DNA of 64,000 bases from Clostridium ljungdahlii DSM 13528 (lineage in GTDB: Bacteria; Bacillota; Clostridia; Clostridiales; Clostridiaceae). Of the stretch, positions 9,322 through 18,154 are shown piece after piece (position 1 is the stretch's first letter; each line of letters opens with the position of its first letter). The stretch is taken from positions 2,604,001 through 2,668,000 of the forward strand of contig NC_014328.1 in the NCBI RefSeq assembly GCF_000143685.1, written 5' to 3'. The notes under the pieces were generated by a model, which saw nothing but the letters and a program-made list of their open reading frames with translations, did not search any database and was not told where the DNA came from. A program made the translations under genes and the position numbers.

Positions 9322-10614
9322 TCATTTACCCTTTGAAGTAGATTTCAACAAACCTATAATAAGAAGTGAAATCAAAGCAAGTGCTATAAATATTACAAAT
9401 CCTCTAGAATAACCACTTAAGCTTTTGCCTGTCTTATCTATAAAGGACGCCATTAAAGGTGGTATAACAAAACCTCCAAAAGCTCCTAATCCACCGACCC
9501 ATCCAGAAGCACCTCCAATAGCATGTGGAACTTCTTTAGGAAGTATTTTAAATACAGCAGCATTTGTCACACCCATTCCTACAGCTAAAAGTAAAATTCC
9601 TATAATAGCTAGAGGCAGTGAAGAAGCAATAAACATGCATATTGTACCTGCAAGCATTATAAAAAGTGCTGTAATGGATGTAGATTCTCCTCCAACTCTA
9701 TCTGCTATCTTTCCACCATAAATTCTTACAATAGATGTAGTAATTGAATAGATAGCAGTTAATAAACCTGCAGTTTTCAAGTTCAACTTGAAAAATGTTG
9801 TCCAATATGTTGGAAGCCAGCTAGTTAGTGCTAAAAAGCCTCCAAATGTAGTAAAGTACACTATAACAAGAGCCCAGGTCTTCCATGTCTTTGCAGAAAT
9901 AATGAGACTTTCACTAACTTTGTCATTAGGAAACAGTTCCTGACCATATTTTTTTGAAGCTGTTATCTTTGCTTGTTCTCTTCCCACTCCTGCATGAATT
10001 AGTTGAAAATACCACGCATTTTTTCCTATAATAAAATATGCTATAGTTCCTACTATTAAAAATATCAACCAGGCTAAATAGGAACTTGATAATCCTAAAA
10101 GTGGCAGTGCTACATTTGGAAGCAAAAGTGTAAATATTCCAGGTGCTAGATTTCCCACTCCACCATATATGCCAAGTGCAACCCCCTGCTTATTTTGTGG
10201 AAACCAATAGGACGATTGGCTAACTCCTACAGAAAAGGTAGCTATACCACAGCCTGACAGTGCCCCGAATATCAAAAGCAAGGAATAGCAGTTACTTAAA
10301 TCCTGCTTAAAAAAAGCCATAACTATATAGAGTCCTGTCATTCCAATTATTGAAAGTATAAGTAATGTAATAAAGGGTTTTCTTCCTCCATCTACGTCAA
10401 CCCAAGCTGCAAATGGAATTCTAAGTAGTGATCCTGATAAATTTGGTATTGCAATAAGAAGTGCTAGTAAAATAGGATTCAAATCTATAAAACTTTTTTT
10501 AAACACAGCAGCTGTAGCACCATAAAGTGCAACTGCTGCAAATCCTACAAAAAAACCTAAGGTTGCTCCTGTTAATCCTTGTTTGGAATTTCCTTTAACA
10601 CTTACAATATCCAT
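9322..10614 (-). CDS. narK: NarK/NasA-family nitrate/nitrite MFS transporter
   Basis: 430 aa with about twelve hydrophobic segments. The motif GIYGGVGNLAPGI is the nitrate signature of the NNP family, and RIPFAAWVDVDGGRKPF matches the loop 2-3 motif of the MFS. The product should carry nitrate in, and possibly exchange it for nitrite, across the cell membrane. The start is marked by AGGAGGGG before the ATG. It sits between the sulfite/nitrite reductase genes and the nitrate reductase, with spacings of 31 and 50 bp, so it is part of the same operon. Confidence 0.9.
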   Translation of the reverse strand: MDIVSVKGNSKQGLTGATLGFFVGFAAVALYGATAAVFKKSFIDLNPILLALLIAIPNLSGSLLRIPFAAWVDVDGGRKPFITLLILSIIGMTGLYIVMAFFKQDLSNCYSLLLIFGALSGCGIATFSVGVSQSSYWFPQNKQGVALGIYGGVGNLAPGIFTLLLPNVALPLLGLSSSYLAWLIFLIVGTIAYFIIGKNAWYFQLIHAGVGREQAKITASKKYGQELFPNDKVSESLIISAKTWKTWALVIVYFTTFGGFLALTSWLPTYWTTFFKLNLKTAGLLTAIYSITTSIVRIYGGKIADRVGGESTSITALFIMLAGTICMFIASSLPLAIIGILLLAVGMGVTNAAVFKILPKEVPHAIGGASGWVGGLGAFGGFVIPPLMASFIDKTGKSLSGYSRGFVIFIALALISLLIIGLLKSTSKGK

Positions 10615-10645
10615 TATTTCCCCTCCTATTTGTAATTTAAATGCT

Positions 10646-11593
10646 TTACCAATTTATAGTTTCAGCAACTTCAGCTTTAGGGTCCAAATGTACATCTTTT
10701 AAAGCCCACTTTTTAAATTCCTGATACCCAGTTCTATCTACGATATATCCTATATGTTCTTTTCCACCAGGAGCATTTTTGTCTATATACTTATCTATAT
10801 ATTCATAGGTATTTAAAATTATCTTCACAATGCTATCTTCATCTACCCATTTAATGAAATCCTGACCTAATCTTGGATTTTTCTTTCCCGTTCTACCCAG
10901 GATAGTTAATTTAAAATACTTCTTATTGCTTCTTGTCCATGCCCCCATTGGGCATTTGTCTACACATTCACCACAGCCTATACACTTTTTATCATCTCTT
11001 AGGACCTTAAAGTTTTCAAATTTAAGTGCATCTGCAGATCTTAGCTTACAATTTTTAACACAAGCTTTACAGCCCACACATCTATAACTTTCATACTGCG
11101 GTTCTGTCATTCCTATAATTCCAAAATCATGCATTCTTACTTTTGCACAATCATTTGGACATCCAGTTAATGCTACTTTTACATGGTAGTCATTTGGAAA
11201 TATAACCTTTTCTATTCTCTTTGCAAAAGCAGTGGTGTCATAATTTGCAAAAGGACAAACTTTATTTCCTATACAAGCAGTAACATTCCTTGTTCCTGAT
11301 GCTGAATATCCATTTTTAGAATCAGTTTGATTTATTTCAAGTCCTTCTATAACAGGTTGTATCATCTCATTTATCTCAGGAATGTTTTTCATATCAATAC
11401 CAGGTACTTCAAATCCCTGTCTTGTAGTAATATTAATTGTTCCATTTCCGTATTCTTCTGCAACCTTTTGAATTATTTCAAAATATTTTGCTTCTATATG
11501 TCCACCTGGTACTCTAATCCTTATGGCCGTCTTTCCTCTTTCCTTAGTTACTCTAAATGCATTCTTTTTTAGAACTTTTGTATTAATATCCAT
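10646..11593 (-). CDS. asrC: AsrC-type siroheme sulfite/nitrite reductase subunit
   Basis: 315 aa. Siroheme and [4Fe-4S] ligands are visible as Cys107 and Cys113 (TACIGNKVCPFA) and Cys145 and Cys149 (TGCPNDC). Two ferredoxin motifs follow at Cys172-182 (CVGCKACVKNC) and Cys204-214 (CIGCGECVDKC). The family reduces sulfite to sulfide with AsrA and AsrB. In this operon, beside nitrate reductase and a nitrate transporter, reduction of nitrite to ammonia is at least as likely; that is inference, because siroheme reductases can handle both anions. It lies 15 bp downstream of asrB. Confidence 0.9.
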   Translation of the reverse strand: MDINTKVLKKNAFRVTKERGKTAIRIRVPGGHIEAKYFEIIQKVAEEYGNGTINITTRQGFEVPGIDMKNIPEINEMIQPVIEGLEINQTDSKNGYSASGTRNVTACIGNKVCPFANYDTTAFAKRIEKVIFPNDYHVKVALTGCPNDCAKVRMHDFGIIGMTEPQYESYRCVGCKACVKNCKLRSADALKFENFKVLRDDKKCIGCGECVDKCPMGAWTRSNKKYFKLTILGRTGKKNPRLGQDFIKWVDEDSIVKIILNTYEYIDKYIDKNAPGGKEHIGYIVDRTGYQEFKKWALKDVHLDPKAEVAETINW

Positions 11594-11608
11594 AATCGTC
11601 CTCCTTTT

Positions 11609-12400
11609 TTAATCCATTAAAAGTTTAGCTTTAACATAATTAAATACCGGACCGTCAAGGCAAATATATGTATCGTCCATTTTACAATGACCACATTTTC
11701 CTAAACCACAGCACATCTTTCTTTCATAAGAAACCCAAATATTTTCCTCTTTAATTCCCCTCTTCAAAAATTCTGCTATAGTAAATTTAAGCATTATTGG
11801 AGGACCTACTACTACTACCTGTGCTTCTTCCACATTATTTACATTTAAATCTTTAATATAAGTAGTAATTAAACCTACATTCCCACCATAACCTTCATCA
11901 GCCTTGTCCACCGTTAAAGTAACACCAATATTTTTTCTCCATTCTTCTATATTCTTTTTAAACAATATATCCTCTGGTGACTTAAATCCCATTAAAACAT
12001 TAAAATTTGTAACTTCACTTCTATTAGCAGCAAAGTAATCTATAATACCTTTTACCGGTGCTAGTCCAGTTCCTCCTGCAGCTACAATAAGTTCTTTTCC
12101 CTTGTACGTCTCTAAGTCAAAACCGTTTCCATAAGGTCCCCTCATAAATAGAGTATCTCCTACAAAGAAAGTATGAATGACATCTGTAACTACTCCCACA
12201 CGTCTTATAGTTAAACCTATATATCCATCTCCTATTTCACATACAGATATAGGAGCTTCTCCATATTTAGGTATGGAAACCTCAAAAAATTGTCCCGGCT
12301 TCACAGTTCCTTTAAACTCCATTTTAAATGTATAATCAATATCCGTATGTTTTGTAATATCTAATATTTTACTAGCCTTTGGCAAATATACATTTTCCAT
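11609..12400 (-). CDS. asrB: AsrB-type FAD/NAD-binding reductase subunit
   Basis: 263 aa of the ferredoxin-NADP reductase superfamily. FAD binding is suggested by the segment around RGPYGNGFDL and nucleotide binding by AAGGTGLAPVKGI. The C-terminal cysteine cluster CCGLGKCGHCKMDDTYIC (about residues 230-247) should bind [2Fe-2S], as in dihydroorotate dehydrogenase B electron-transfer subunits. It passes electrons from NADH to AsrC through AsrA. Its ATG follows the asrA stop codon directly (TAAATG), indicating tight coupling. Confidence 0.9.
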   Translation of the reverse strand: MENVYLPKASKILDITKHTDIDYTFKMEFKGTVKPGQFFEVSIPKYGEAPISVCEIGDGYIGLTIRRVGVVTDVIHTFFVGDTLFMRGPYGNGFDLETYKGKELIVAAGGTGLAPVKGIIDYFAANRSEVTNFNVLMGFKSPEDILFKKNIEEWRKNIGVTLTVDKADEGYGGNVGLITTYIKDLNVNNVEEAQVVVVGPPIMLKFTIAEFLKRGIKEENIWVSYERKMCCGLGKCGHCKMDDTYICLDGPVFNYVKAKLLMD

Positions 12401-13402
12401 TTATTTCACCTCTCCCACTGCATCATTTAACTTGTTAACACAATTTGAAAAAGATATATATTCTGGACATGCATCATCACATCTTCCACATCCAACACAC
12501 ATGTTATATCCAAATCTCTTCTTAAAGTCATAAACTTTATGCATAACTTTAAATCTCATTCTCTGTCCTTTATCCTGTCTAAAACTATGTCCTCCAGCTA
12601 TATCCGTATATCCATCAATCTGGCAGGAAGTCAACACTCTTCTTCTCTCTCCTACATTTTTATTATCTTTATAGAAAATATCCTGCATATTAAAACATGT
12701 ACATGTTCCACAAACAAGGTTACATCTTCCACAAGAAATACATCGTGAAGAATACTCTTCCCACAGTGGAGCACTAAATACACTTACATCCATATTTTCA
12801 GGGATTTTAACCTTTACATCGTTTTTTGTTACAAAGTTAGGTTCTACATTACATTCTGTCATTCCATCAAAGTAATTTTTAAAGCTTTCATCTTTACACT
12901 TTACTGAAACTTTCCCATCCTTATGTTTTACAAATAAGTCATAGTTTTCTATCTTATTACTGCCCATACTTACACAGAAACAGTTTTCAAAGCTGTGTTC
13001 ACATTCCATAAGTGCAAATTTTACTTTATCTCTTACTTTTTTATAGTAAGGATCTTCTACACCATTTCTCAAATAAATTTCATCAACTCTCCTTACAGCA
13101 TTGATGTCACAGCTTCTTAAAAATATCAATATCTTTTTGTCATCCACTTTTGGTTCCATTACAGAATCTTCTGTAAAATAAAACAAGGTTTTAGTTATTG
13201 GAAGCATCACTTCTTTTGGTGAAAAGTTTGATTTTTCATCAAATATTATTTCTTCAATAGTATTTATCTCTGCATACCTAACTACATCTGTATCCGAAAA
13301 TCTTCCCTTACCTTTTAATTTCACTGGAGCATAGATTTTGTACTCTTCTTGCAGCTTTTTTAAAAAATTATCAAATTCCACATTACTAATTTCAAATCCC
13401 AT
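12401..13402 (-). CDS. asrA: AsrA-type 4Fe-4S electron-transfer subunit
   Basis: 333 aa with two C-terminal ferredoxin motifs, CISCGRCNLVCGTCTC (from about residue 222) and CVGCGRCDDACP (from about residue 301), typical of AsrA. The start ATG at 13402 has AAGGAGG about 10 nt upstream. It is the first gene of a seven-gene operon that runs to 5533. A Crp/Fnr-type palindrome lies 91 bp upstream of the start, so the whole operon is probably controlled by a Crp/Fnr-family regulator, perhaps the one encoded just upstream. Confidence 0.9.
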   Translation of the reverse strand: MGFEISNVEFDNFLKKLQEEYKIYAPVKLKGKGRFSDTDVVRYAEINTIEEIIFDEKSNFSPKEVMLPITKTLFYFTEDSVMEPKVDDKKILIFLRSCDINAVRRVDEIYLRNGVEDPYYKKVRDKVKFALMECEHSFENCFCVSMGSNKIENYDLFVKHKDGKVSVKCKDESFKNYFDGMTECNVEPNFVTKNDVKVKIPENMDVSVFSAPLWEEYSSRCISCGRCNLVCGTCTCFNMQDIFYKDNKNVGERRRVLTSCQIDGYTDIAGGHSFRQDKGQRMRFKVMHKVYDFKKRFGYNMCVGCGRCDDACPEYISFSNCVNKLNDAVGEVK

Positions 13403-13492
13403 TCGTCAATTCCCTCCTTAGAATTCTTGTAAACCTAACAGCATGTAATCATCGTTGTTATATATTTAACATATCATAAATGTAGAAAATTT

Positions 13493-13512
13493 AACGTGAT
13501 ACAAATCACGTT
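13493..13512. promoter_or_regulatory. Crp/Fnr-type operator upstream of the asr-nitrate operon
   Basis: AACGTGATACAAATCACGTT is a perfect 8+4+8 palindrome. It contains GTGA-N6-TCAC, the spacing used by Crp/Fnr-family proteins. On the minus strand a possible -10 box, TATGAT (13478-13473), would place the site centre around -36 to -41, close to a class II activator position. No good -35 box is present, which fits activation. The regulator gene at 13569-14258 is the obvious candidate. Confidence 0.75.
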
Positions 13513-13518
13513 ATGGTC

Positions 13519-13562
13519 AAAAAATAAAAAACTGCATTTGCATTATTTTCTGCAAATACAGC
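13519..13562 (-). terminator. Rho-independent terminator of the Crp/Fnr gene
   Basis: Read on the minus strand, CTGTATTTGCA and TGCAAATGCAG form a stem followed by TTTTTTATTTTTT. It begins 7 bp after the regulator's stop codon and separates that gene from the operator and the asr operon. Confidence 0.8.
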
Positions 13563-13568
13563 TTTCCA

Positions 13569-14258
13569 CTAAACTCCCCTAAAATACATCGACATCACCT
13601 TGGGATCTATAACTATTATCTTTTTATGATGAAATTTTATCATACCTTTTTTTTCAAAATTGTTCATGCAGCGTGAAATAGTCTCTCTTGTACTACCAAG
13701 CATCTCAGCTAAATATGTTATGCTTATATTCAAGTCAATAACTGTACCTTCTTTTGTTTCCACTCCGTAATCTCTGGACAATTTCCAGAGTTTTGCTGCA
13801 AGCTTTTTATCCATTTTTATAGGTACGGTGTTTTTCAATTGCCTGTAGAGTCTTCTTATTTTTTTAGCCATGGAATTAATTATAATATGCGTAAGTTCAA
13901 AATCCCCTGCCATTATTTTTAACAAATCATTTCTAAAAAAATACAATATATAACTATCTTCAAAAGCTTCACAACTTATGGATGCAGGTAAATTGTCAAA
14001 AATGACTTCATTTATAAATTCTCCTCTGCCTAAAATATATATGACCCTTTTTTGTCCATCTTCTGATATCTTATACATAGTTACTTTTCCACTTAAAACA
14101 ATATAAATTTTATCTACTTTGTCTTTTTCACAAAACAACTCTTCACCTTTAGTAAGTTTTATCTTAAAAGCCTTTGTCTGCATCAATTTCAACGTAGATT
14201 TATTTATTTTTTCAAATAAGGGAATCCCGCTAAAATCATTATCAGAAACTTTTGCCAT
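13569..14258 (-). CDS. Crp/Fnr family transcriptional regulator
   Basis: 229 aa. An N-terminal cyclic-nucleotide-binding-like beta barrel (about residues 12-130, with FCEKDKVDKIYIVLSGKVTMY) is joined by a long helix to a winged helix-turn-helix at about residues 178-215 (ISITYLAEMLGSTRETISRCM). No N-terminal cysteine cluster of the FNR oxygen-sensor type is present. It lies upstream of the nitrate/asr operon and its likely site at 13493-13512, so it probably responds to nitrate, nitrite or nitric oxide, perhaps like HcpR; the signal is inferred. Its first 17 bases overlap the end of the hydantoinase gene. Confidence 0.88.
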   Translation of the reverse strand: MAKVSDNDFSGIPLFEKINKSTLKLMQTKAFKIKLTKGEELFCEKDKVDKIYIVLSGKVTMYKISEDGQKRVIYILGRGEFINEVIFDNLPASISCEAFEDSYILYFFRNDLLKIMAGDFELTHIIINSMAKKIRRLYRQLKNTVPIKMDKKLAAKLWKLSRDYGVETKEGTVIDLNISITYLAEMLGSTRETISRCMNNFEKKGMIKFHHKKIIVIDPKVMSMYFRGV

Positions 14259-15654
14259 AACTTATATCCTCTGGCTGCGTTTTTCTATACAAATACTTTC
14301 CAAGAGGTTTATCTTCAATGAATTTTCCACTAGATATAACCTTGTTTCCCCTCAAAAAAGCATGCAGCACTCTTCCTTTCTGTTCAAAACCTTCATAAGG
14401 AGTATAATCTACATTTTGCATTTGATTTTTAACACTAATAGCTTTAGAAAAAGCAGGGTCCCATACTACAATATCGGCATCGCTGCCCACTGCAATAGTT
14501 CCTTTTTGTGGAAAAAGGCCAAATAATTTAGCAGCATTAGTTGAAGTAAGCGCAACCATTTCATTCATACTTATCCTGTTTTTTAGAACTCCATAAGTAT
14601 ACATAAGCCCAATTCTATGTTCTACACCTGGAGCCCCATTTGGAATCTTGCTAAAGTCATCAATGCCAATTTCTTTTTGACCTTTATAATTAAAAGAACA
14701 GTGATCTGTTCCAATGGTCATTATCTCTCTGGAGCTTATCCCTTTCCACAACGCATCATTATCATATGTTTTTCTAAGTGGAGGTGACATTACATATTTT
14801 GCTTCCTCAAAATTATGGCTGTTCTTATCTCCATAGCAGGAATCGTCCAGCAGTAGATACTGAGGACAAGTCTCAGCATAAACCTTTATTCCTCTCTTTT
14901 TAGCATCTAGAATACTTAATAAGCCTTCTCTAGTACTTAAATGTACAATATACACCGGTGAATCTGCAATTTCTGCAATATTAAGCAGCCTTGCAATTGC
15001 CTCTTTTTCAACTAAAGCAGGTCTTGTCAATGGATGATAATAAGGGGATGTGTTTCCCTTTGATTTAGCTTCATTTATAAGTGCTTCTATAATATCGCCA
15101 TTTTCGCAGTGAAAAGTTATCAGGCTCTTTAATTCTTTACTTCTTTTTAAAACTTCAAATATTACACCGTCATCTACCTGAAGTGTTTTTTTATAGGCCA
15201 TATATAATTTAAATGAAGTTACCCCTTCTCTAACCATATCTTCCATTTCACAAGATGTCTTGTCACTCCAATCCGTAATACCCATGTGAAATCCATAATC
15301 ACAATAGCACATTCCATCTGATTTTTTATGCTGCTTTCTTAAGGCTTCTTTTAACGTCTCTCCCCTATTTTGTGTAGCATAATCTAATATTGTAGTGGTA
15401 CCTCCAACTAAAGCAGCTTTTGTTCCAGTTTCAAAATTATCTGCAGTTACGGTAGAGCCACTTTCCAAATCAAAGTGAGTATGAGTATCTATACCACCCG
15501 GTAAAATATAGCATCCTTTTACAGATATGACTTCATCTCCACTTTTTTTTATATCATTTCCTATTGAAACAATTCTTTCATCTTCTATTCTTATATCTGA
15601 ATAATAAGAATCCACAGCAGTTATAATTTTTCCGCCTTCAAGTACTACGCCCAT
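14242..15654 (-). CDS. hydA: Dihydropyrimidinase/D-hydantoinase (HyuA-type amidohydrolase)
   Basis: 470 aa from the ATG at 15654, which has AGGAGG 8 nt upstream; the frame extends further but without a start signal. Metal ligands are visible: GGIDTHTHFD (His58 and His60) and the carboxylated-lysine candidate Lys149 in SFKLYMAYK, with HCENGD and GTDHC further on. The enzyme opens cyclic ureides. In the bacterial anaerobic purine cluster (with ygeW, ygeX, ygeY, ygfK and ssnA) it is thought to act on a ring-opened or dihydro-purine intermediate. It lies downstream of arcC across a foldback repeat, and its stop overlaps the crp start. Confidence 0.88.
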   Translation of the reverse strand: MGVVLEGGKIITAVDSYYSDIRIEDERIVSIGNDIKKSGDEVISVKGCYILPGGIDTHTHFDLESGSTVTADNFETGTKAALVGGTTTILDYATQNRGETLKEALRKQHKKSDGMCYCDYGFHMGITDWSDKTSCEMEDMVREGVTSFKLYMAYKKTLQVDDGVIFEVLKRSKELKSLITFHCENGDIIEALINEAKSKGNTSPYYHPLTRPALVEKEAIARLLNIAEIADSPVYIVHLSTREGLLSILDAKKRGIKVYAETCPQYLLLDDSCYGDKNSHNFEEAKYVMSPPLRKTYDNDALWKGISSREIMTIGTDHCSFNYKGQKEIGIDDFSKIPNGAPGVEHRIGLMYTYGVLKNRISMNEMVALTSTNAAKLFGLFPQKGTIAVGSDADIVVWDPAFSKAISVKNQMQNVDYTPYEGFEQKGRVLHAFLRGNKVISSGKFIEDKPLGKYLYRKTQPEDISYGKSF

Positions 15655-15703
15655 AAGCAAAGCCTCCTTTTTTATATATTCTAACACAAAGTCATAAAGA
15701 TAA

Positions 15704-15943
15704 TTAACTTCCACAATTTAAAAACTTTGCGAAGCAAAGCTTTTAAAAATAATAAAGCCCAAATAACAAAGAACAGATAAAGATGATTTCCATCGTACCT
15801 CAGGAAATCTACAATTTTAATATTTCCTGACGTTAGGAAGAAAATTATCCTTATTTGATATTTGAACTTTGAACTTTGTTATTTAAAAAATTGCTTCGTA
15901 AAATTTTTGTATTGAGTCAAAATCTGCATATGCAAAAATCAAG
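15704..15943. repeat. Foldback element B (about 240 bp imperfect palindrome) between arcC and hydA
   Basis: Two arms of about 110 bp pair around the apex sequence CGTACCTCAGG; for example GATGATTTCC in the left arm pairs with a matching block in the right arm. The right end, AGTCAAAATCTGCATATGCA followed by AAAAATCAAG, recurs in elements A (24224-24451) and C (39351-39568), and GCTTCG-type inner ends are shared too. The element fills almost the whole arcC-hydA spacer and may act as a partial terminator or RNA-stabilising hairpin inside the operon. Confidence 0.75.
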
Positions 15944-15949
15944 TATTCA

Positions 15950-16900
15950 TTATTTATCTAAAGTAATAACTGTTCCCGTCTTACCTTCCAAGGCATCTTC
16001 ACCTTTATAAAGCGAAGTAATTATTGACCTGTGACGGGAATTTGACTTTGCAAACATCACTGCTGCTTTTACTTTTGGAAGCATTGACCCTGGGGCAAAA
16101 TGACCTTCTTCAATATACTTTTCTGCTTCTGCTACCGTAATGTGATTAAGGTCAACTTGATTAGCTTTTTTAAAATTAAGTGATACTTTTTCAACTTCTG
16201 TAAGTATCATAAGAATATCTGCATTTACATCTTCCGCAAGTCTTTCAGCTGCAAGATCTTTGTCTATGACTGCCGCAACACCTTCTAATGATCCATCTTC
16301 TTTTTGGGCAACAGGAATGCTTCCACCTCCAGCTGCTACGCAAATAGTAGAATCCCACAACACTTTAATTGCCGGAAGTTCAACTATTCTCTTTGGAACT
16401 GGTGAAGCCACTACTCTTCTCCACCCTCTTCCAGAGTCTTCTTTCATCACGTAACCTTTTTCTTTTTTAAGTTTTTCCGCCTCTTCCTTACTATAAAAAG
16501 TACCTATAGGTTTAGTTGGATTTTTAAATGCAGGATCATTTTTGTCAACTACTGCCTGAGTTATAAGTGTTACCACTGGCACTTTCTTGTTTCTCTTATC
16601 TAAAGCCTTTCTTAGTGACTGCTGAATGTGATATCCTATATATCCCTGGCTCATGGCACTGCATACATCAAAAGGCATGGATGGTGTAACACTACTAGCT
16701 GCTTCTGATGCAAGCAAAATTCTTCCCACTTGAGGACCATTTCCATGAACTATTACAAGTTCATATCCCTTACAGCTTATATCTGCAATATATTCACAAG
16801 TTTTTTTTATTACTTCTAATTGTGCCTCCGCTGTAGCTTTCGTACCAGGTTCCTGAAGTGCATTTCCACCTAATGCTATAACCAATTTACAAAATCCCAT
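15950..16900 (-). CDS. arcC: Carbamate kinase
   Basis: 316 aa, the normal length. The N-terminal KLVIALGGNALQEPG, VIVHGNGPQVG and AAGGGSIPV are hallmark motifs of carbamate kinase. The enzyme makes ATP, ammonia and CO2 from carbamoyl phosphate and ADP. There is no arginine deiminase pathway here; instead the gene lies in the operon of YgeW (a carbamoyltransferase), so the carbamoyl phosphate presumably comes from purine ureides. It lies 18 bp after ygeY, with a GGGGGAA ribosome binding site. It could also serve the FdrA-type system at 1-2993. Confidence 0.93.
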   Translation of the reverse strand: MGFCKLVIALGGNALQEPGTKATAEAQLEVIKKTCEYIADISCKGYELVIVHGNGPQVGRILLASEAASSVTPSMPFDVCSAMSQGYIGYHIQQSLRKALDKRNKKVPVVTLITQAVVDKNDPAFKNPTKPIGTFYSKEEAEKLKKEKGYVMKEDSGRGWRRVVASPVPKRIVELPAIKVLWDSTICVAAGGGSIPVAQKEDGSLEGVAAVIDKDLAAERLAEDVNADILMILTEVEKVSLNFKKANQVDLNHITVAEAEKYIEEGHFAPGSMLPKVKAAVMFAKSNSRHRSIITSLYKGEDALEGKTGTVITLDK

Positions 16901-16918
16901 TATAATTCCCCCATATAA

Positions 16919-18127
16919 TTATTTAGTCACATAGGATATTGGAATAAGCGCATACATTGCTGCACATTTTACTAATTCATCTTTCCATGTCTTTTCATTA
17001 GGTGCATGTGCTTGATCTTCGTGGCCTGGTCCAAAACCTATACATGGTATTTTATATCTTCCCATAATGGAAACTGCATTTGTAGAAAATGTCCATTTAT
17101 CTACCTTTGGTTCACTCTTAAATAAATCCTTATAGCAAGTTACAACATTTTGACATACTTTATGATCTTCAGGCAGTACCCAGGTTGGGAAGAAACATTC
17201 CGTTGGATACTTTAATCCTGTATAAGAAGGTCTTTCATAAGTGTACATTTCAACTTCAGCCTTTGCAGCCTTAACTGAAGGTAAATTCTTAATCTGATCA
17301 ATTGCATACTCCCAGGTTTCACCAGCAGTAAGCCTTCTGTCAACAGAAATACTACATCCATCTGCTACAGCACATCTTGAAGGTGATGAAAAGAATATTT
17401 CAGATACGGTTAATGTACCCTTTCCTAAAAATTCATCATTGATTAATTTTTCATTTAAATCCTTTAGCTCATTTAATATAGGAGCCATTTTAAAAATTGC
17501 ATTATCTCCTCTTTCCGGTGCAGAACCATGACAGCTAATTCCATGGGTTGTAACTTTTATCTCCATTCTTCCTCTATGTCCTCTATATATATTTAATGAA
17601 GTTGGTTCTGTTATAACTACAAATTCCGGCTTTACTTTATCTTCATTGACTATATACTGCCAGCATAATCCATCACAATCTTCTTCTTGAACAGTACCTG
17701 TTACTACTAATGTATAATCTCCTTCAAGTCCAAGATCTTTAATTATCTTACCTGCATAAACCATGGAGGCCATTCCTCCCTCCTGGTCTGTGACACCTCT
17801 TCCTAAAATAACCTCATCATCTTCATAGCCTTCATAAGGATCGTATTTCCATAGATTTCTATCACCTATCCCTACTGTATCTATATGAGCATCCATGGCA
17901 ATTAGGTGTTTTCCATGTCCTATATATCCAAGTACATTGCCCATGGGATCTATTTCTACTTTGTCAAAACCTACTTTTTCCATTTCCTGTTTTATTCTAA
18001 GTATAACTTTTTCTTCTCCACAGCTTTCACTTGGAATTTGAGCCATGTCCCTTAAAAATCTACATATTTCAGGTTTATACTTTTCTGCCATATCCAATAT
18101 TTTTTCTTTATTCAAATCTAATGCCAT
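16919..18127 (-). CDS. ygeY: YgeY family M20 metallohydrolase
   Basis: 402 aa, member of the M20/ArgE/DapE hydrolases: MDAHIDTVG supplies metal ligands, [10 protein letters not shown] the bridging Asp region, QEEDCDG the catalytic Glu region, and [16 protein letters not shown] the dimerisation-domain motif. YgeY is a named subfamily that travels with selenium-linked purine genes. Its substrate is probably a ureido or carbamoyl intermediate of purine breakdown. It sits between ssnA and arcC with spacings of 27 and 18 bp. AGGGGGAA marks the start. Confidence 0.9.
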   Translation of the reverse strand: MALDLNKEKILDMAEKYKPEICRFLRDMAQIPSESCGEEKVILRIKQEMEKVGFDKVEIDPMGNVLGYIGHGKHLIAMDAHIDTVGIGDRNLWKYDPYEGYEDDEVILGRGVTDQEGGMASMVYAGKIIKDLGLEGDYTLVVTGTVQEEDCDGLCWQYIVNEDKVKPEFVVITEPTSLNIYRGHRGRMEIKVTTHGISCHGSAPERGDNAIFKMAPILNELKDLNEKLINDEFLGKGTLTVSEIFFSSPSRCAVADGCSISVDRRLTAGETWEYAIDQIKNLPSVKAAKAEVEMYTYERPSYTGLKYPTECFFPTWVLPEDHKVCQNVVTCYKDLFKSEPKVDKWTFSTNAVSIMGRYKIPCIGFGPGHEDQAHAPNEKTWKDELVKCAAMYALIPISYVTK

Positions 18128-18154
18128 TTAAAATTCCCCCTATTTTATCTATCT

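Noticed and set aside
13603..14258. Oxygen-sensing FNR identity for the Crp/Fnr protein
   Set aside because: The N-terminal cysteine cluster needed for the FNR iron-sulfur sensor is absent, so no fnr symbol was given.
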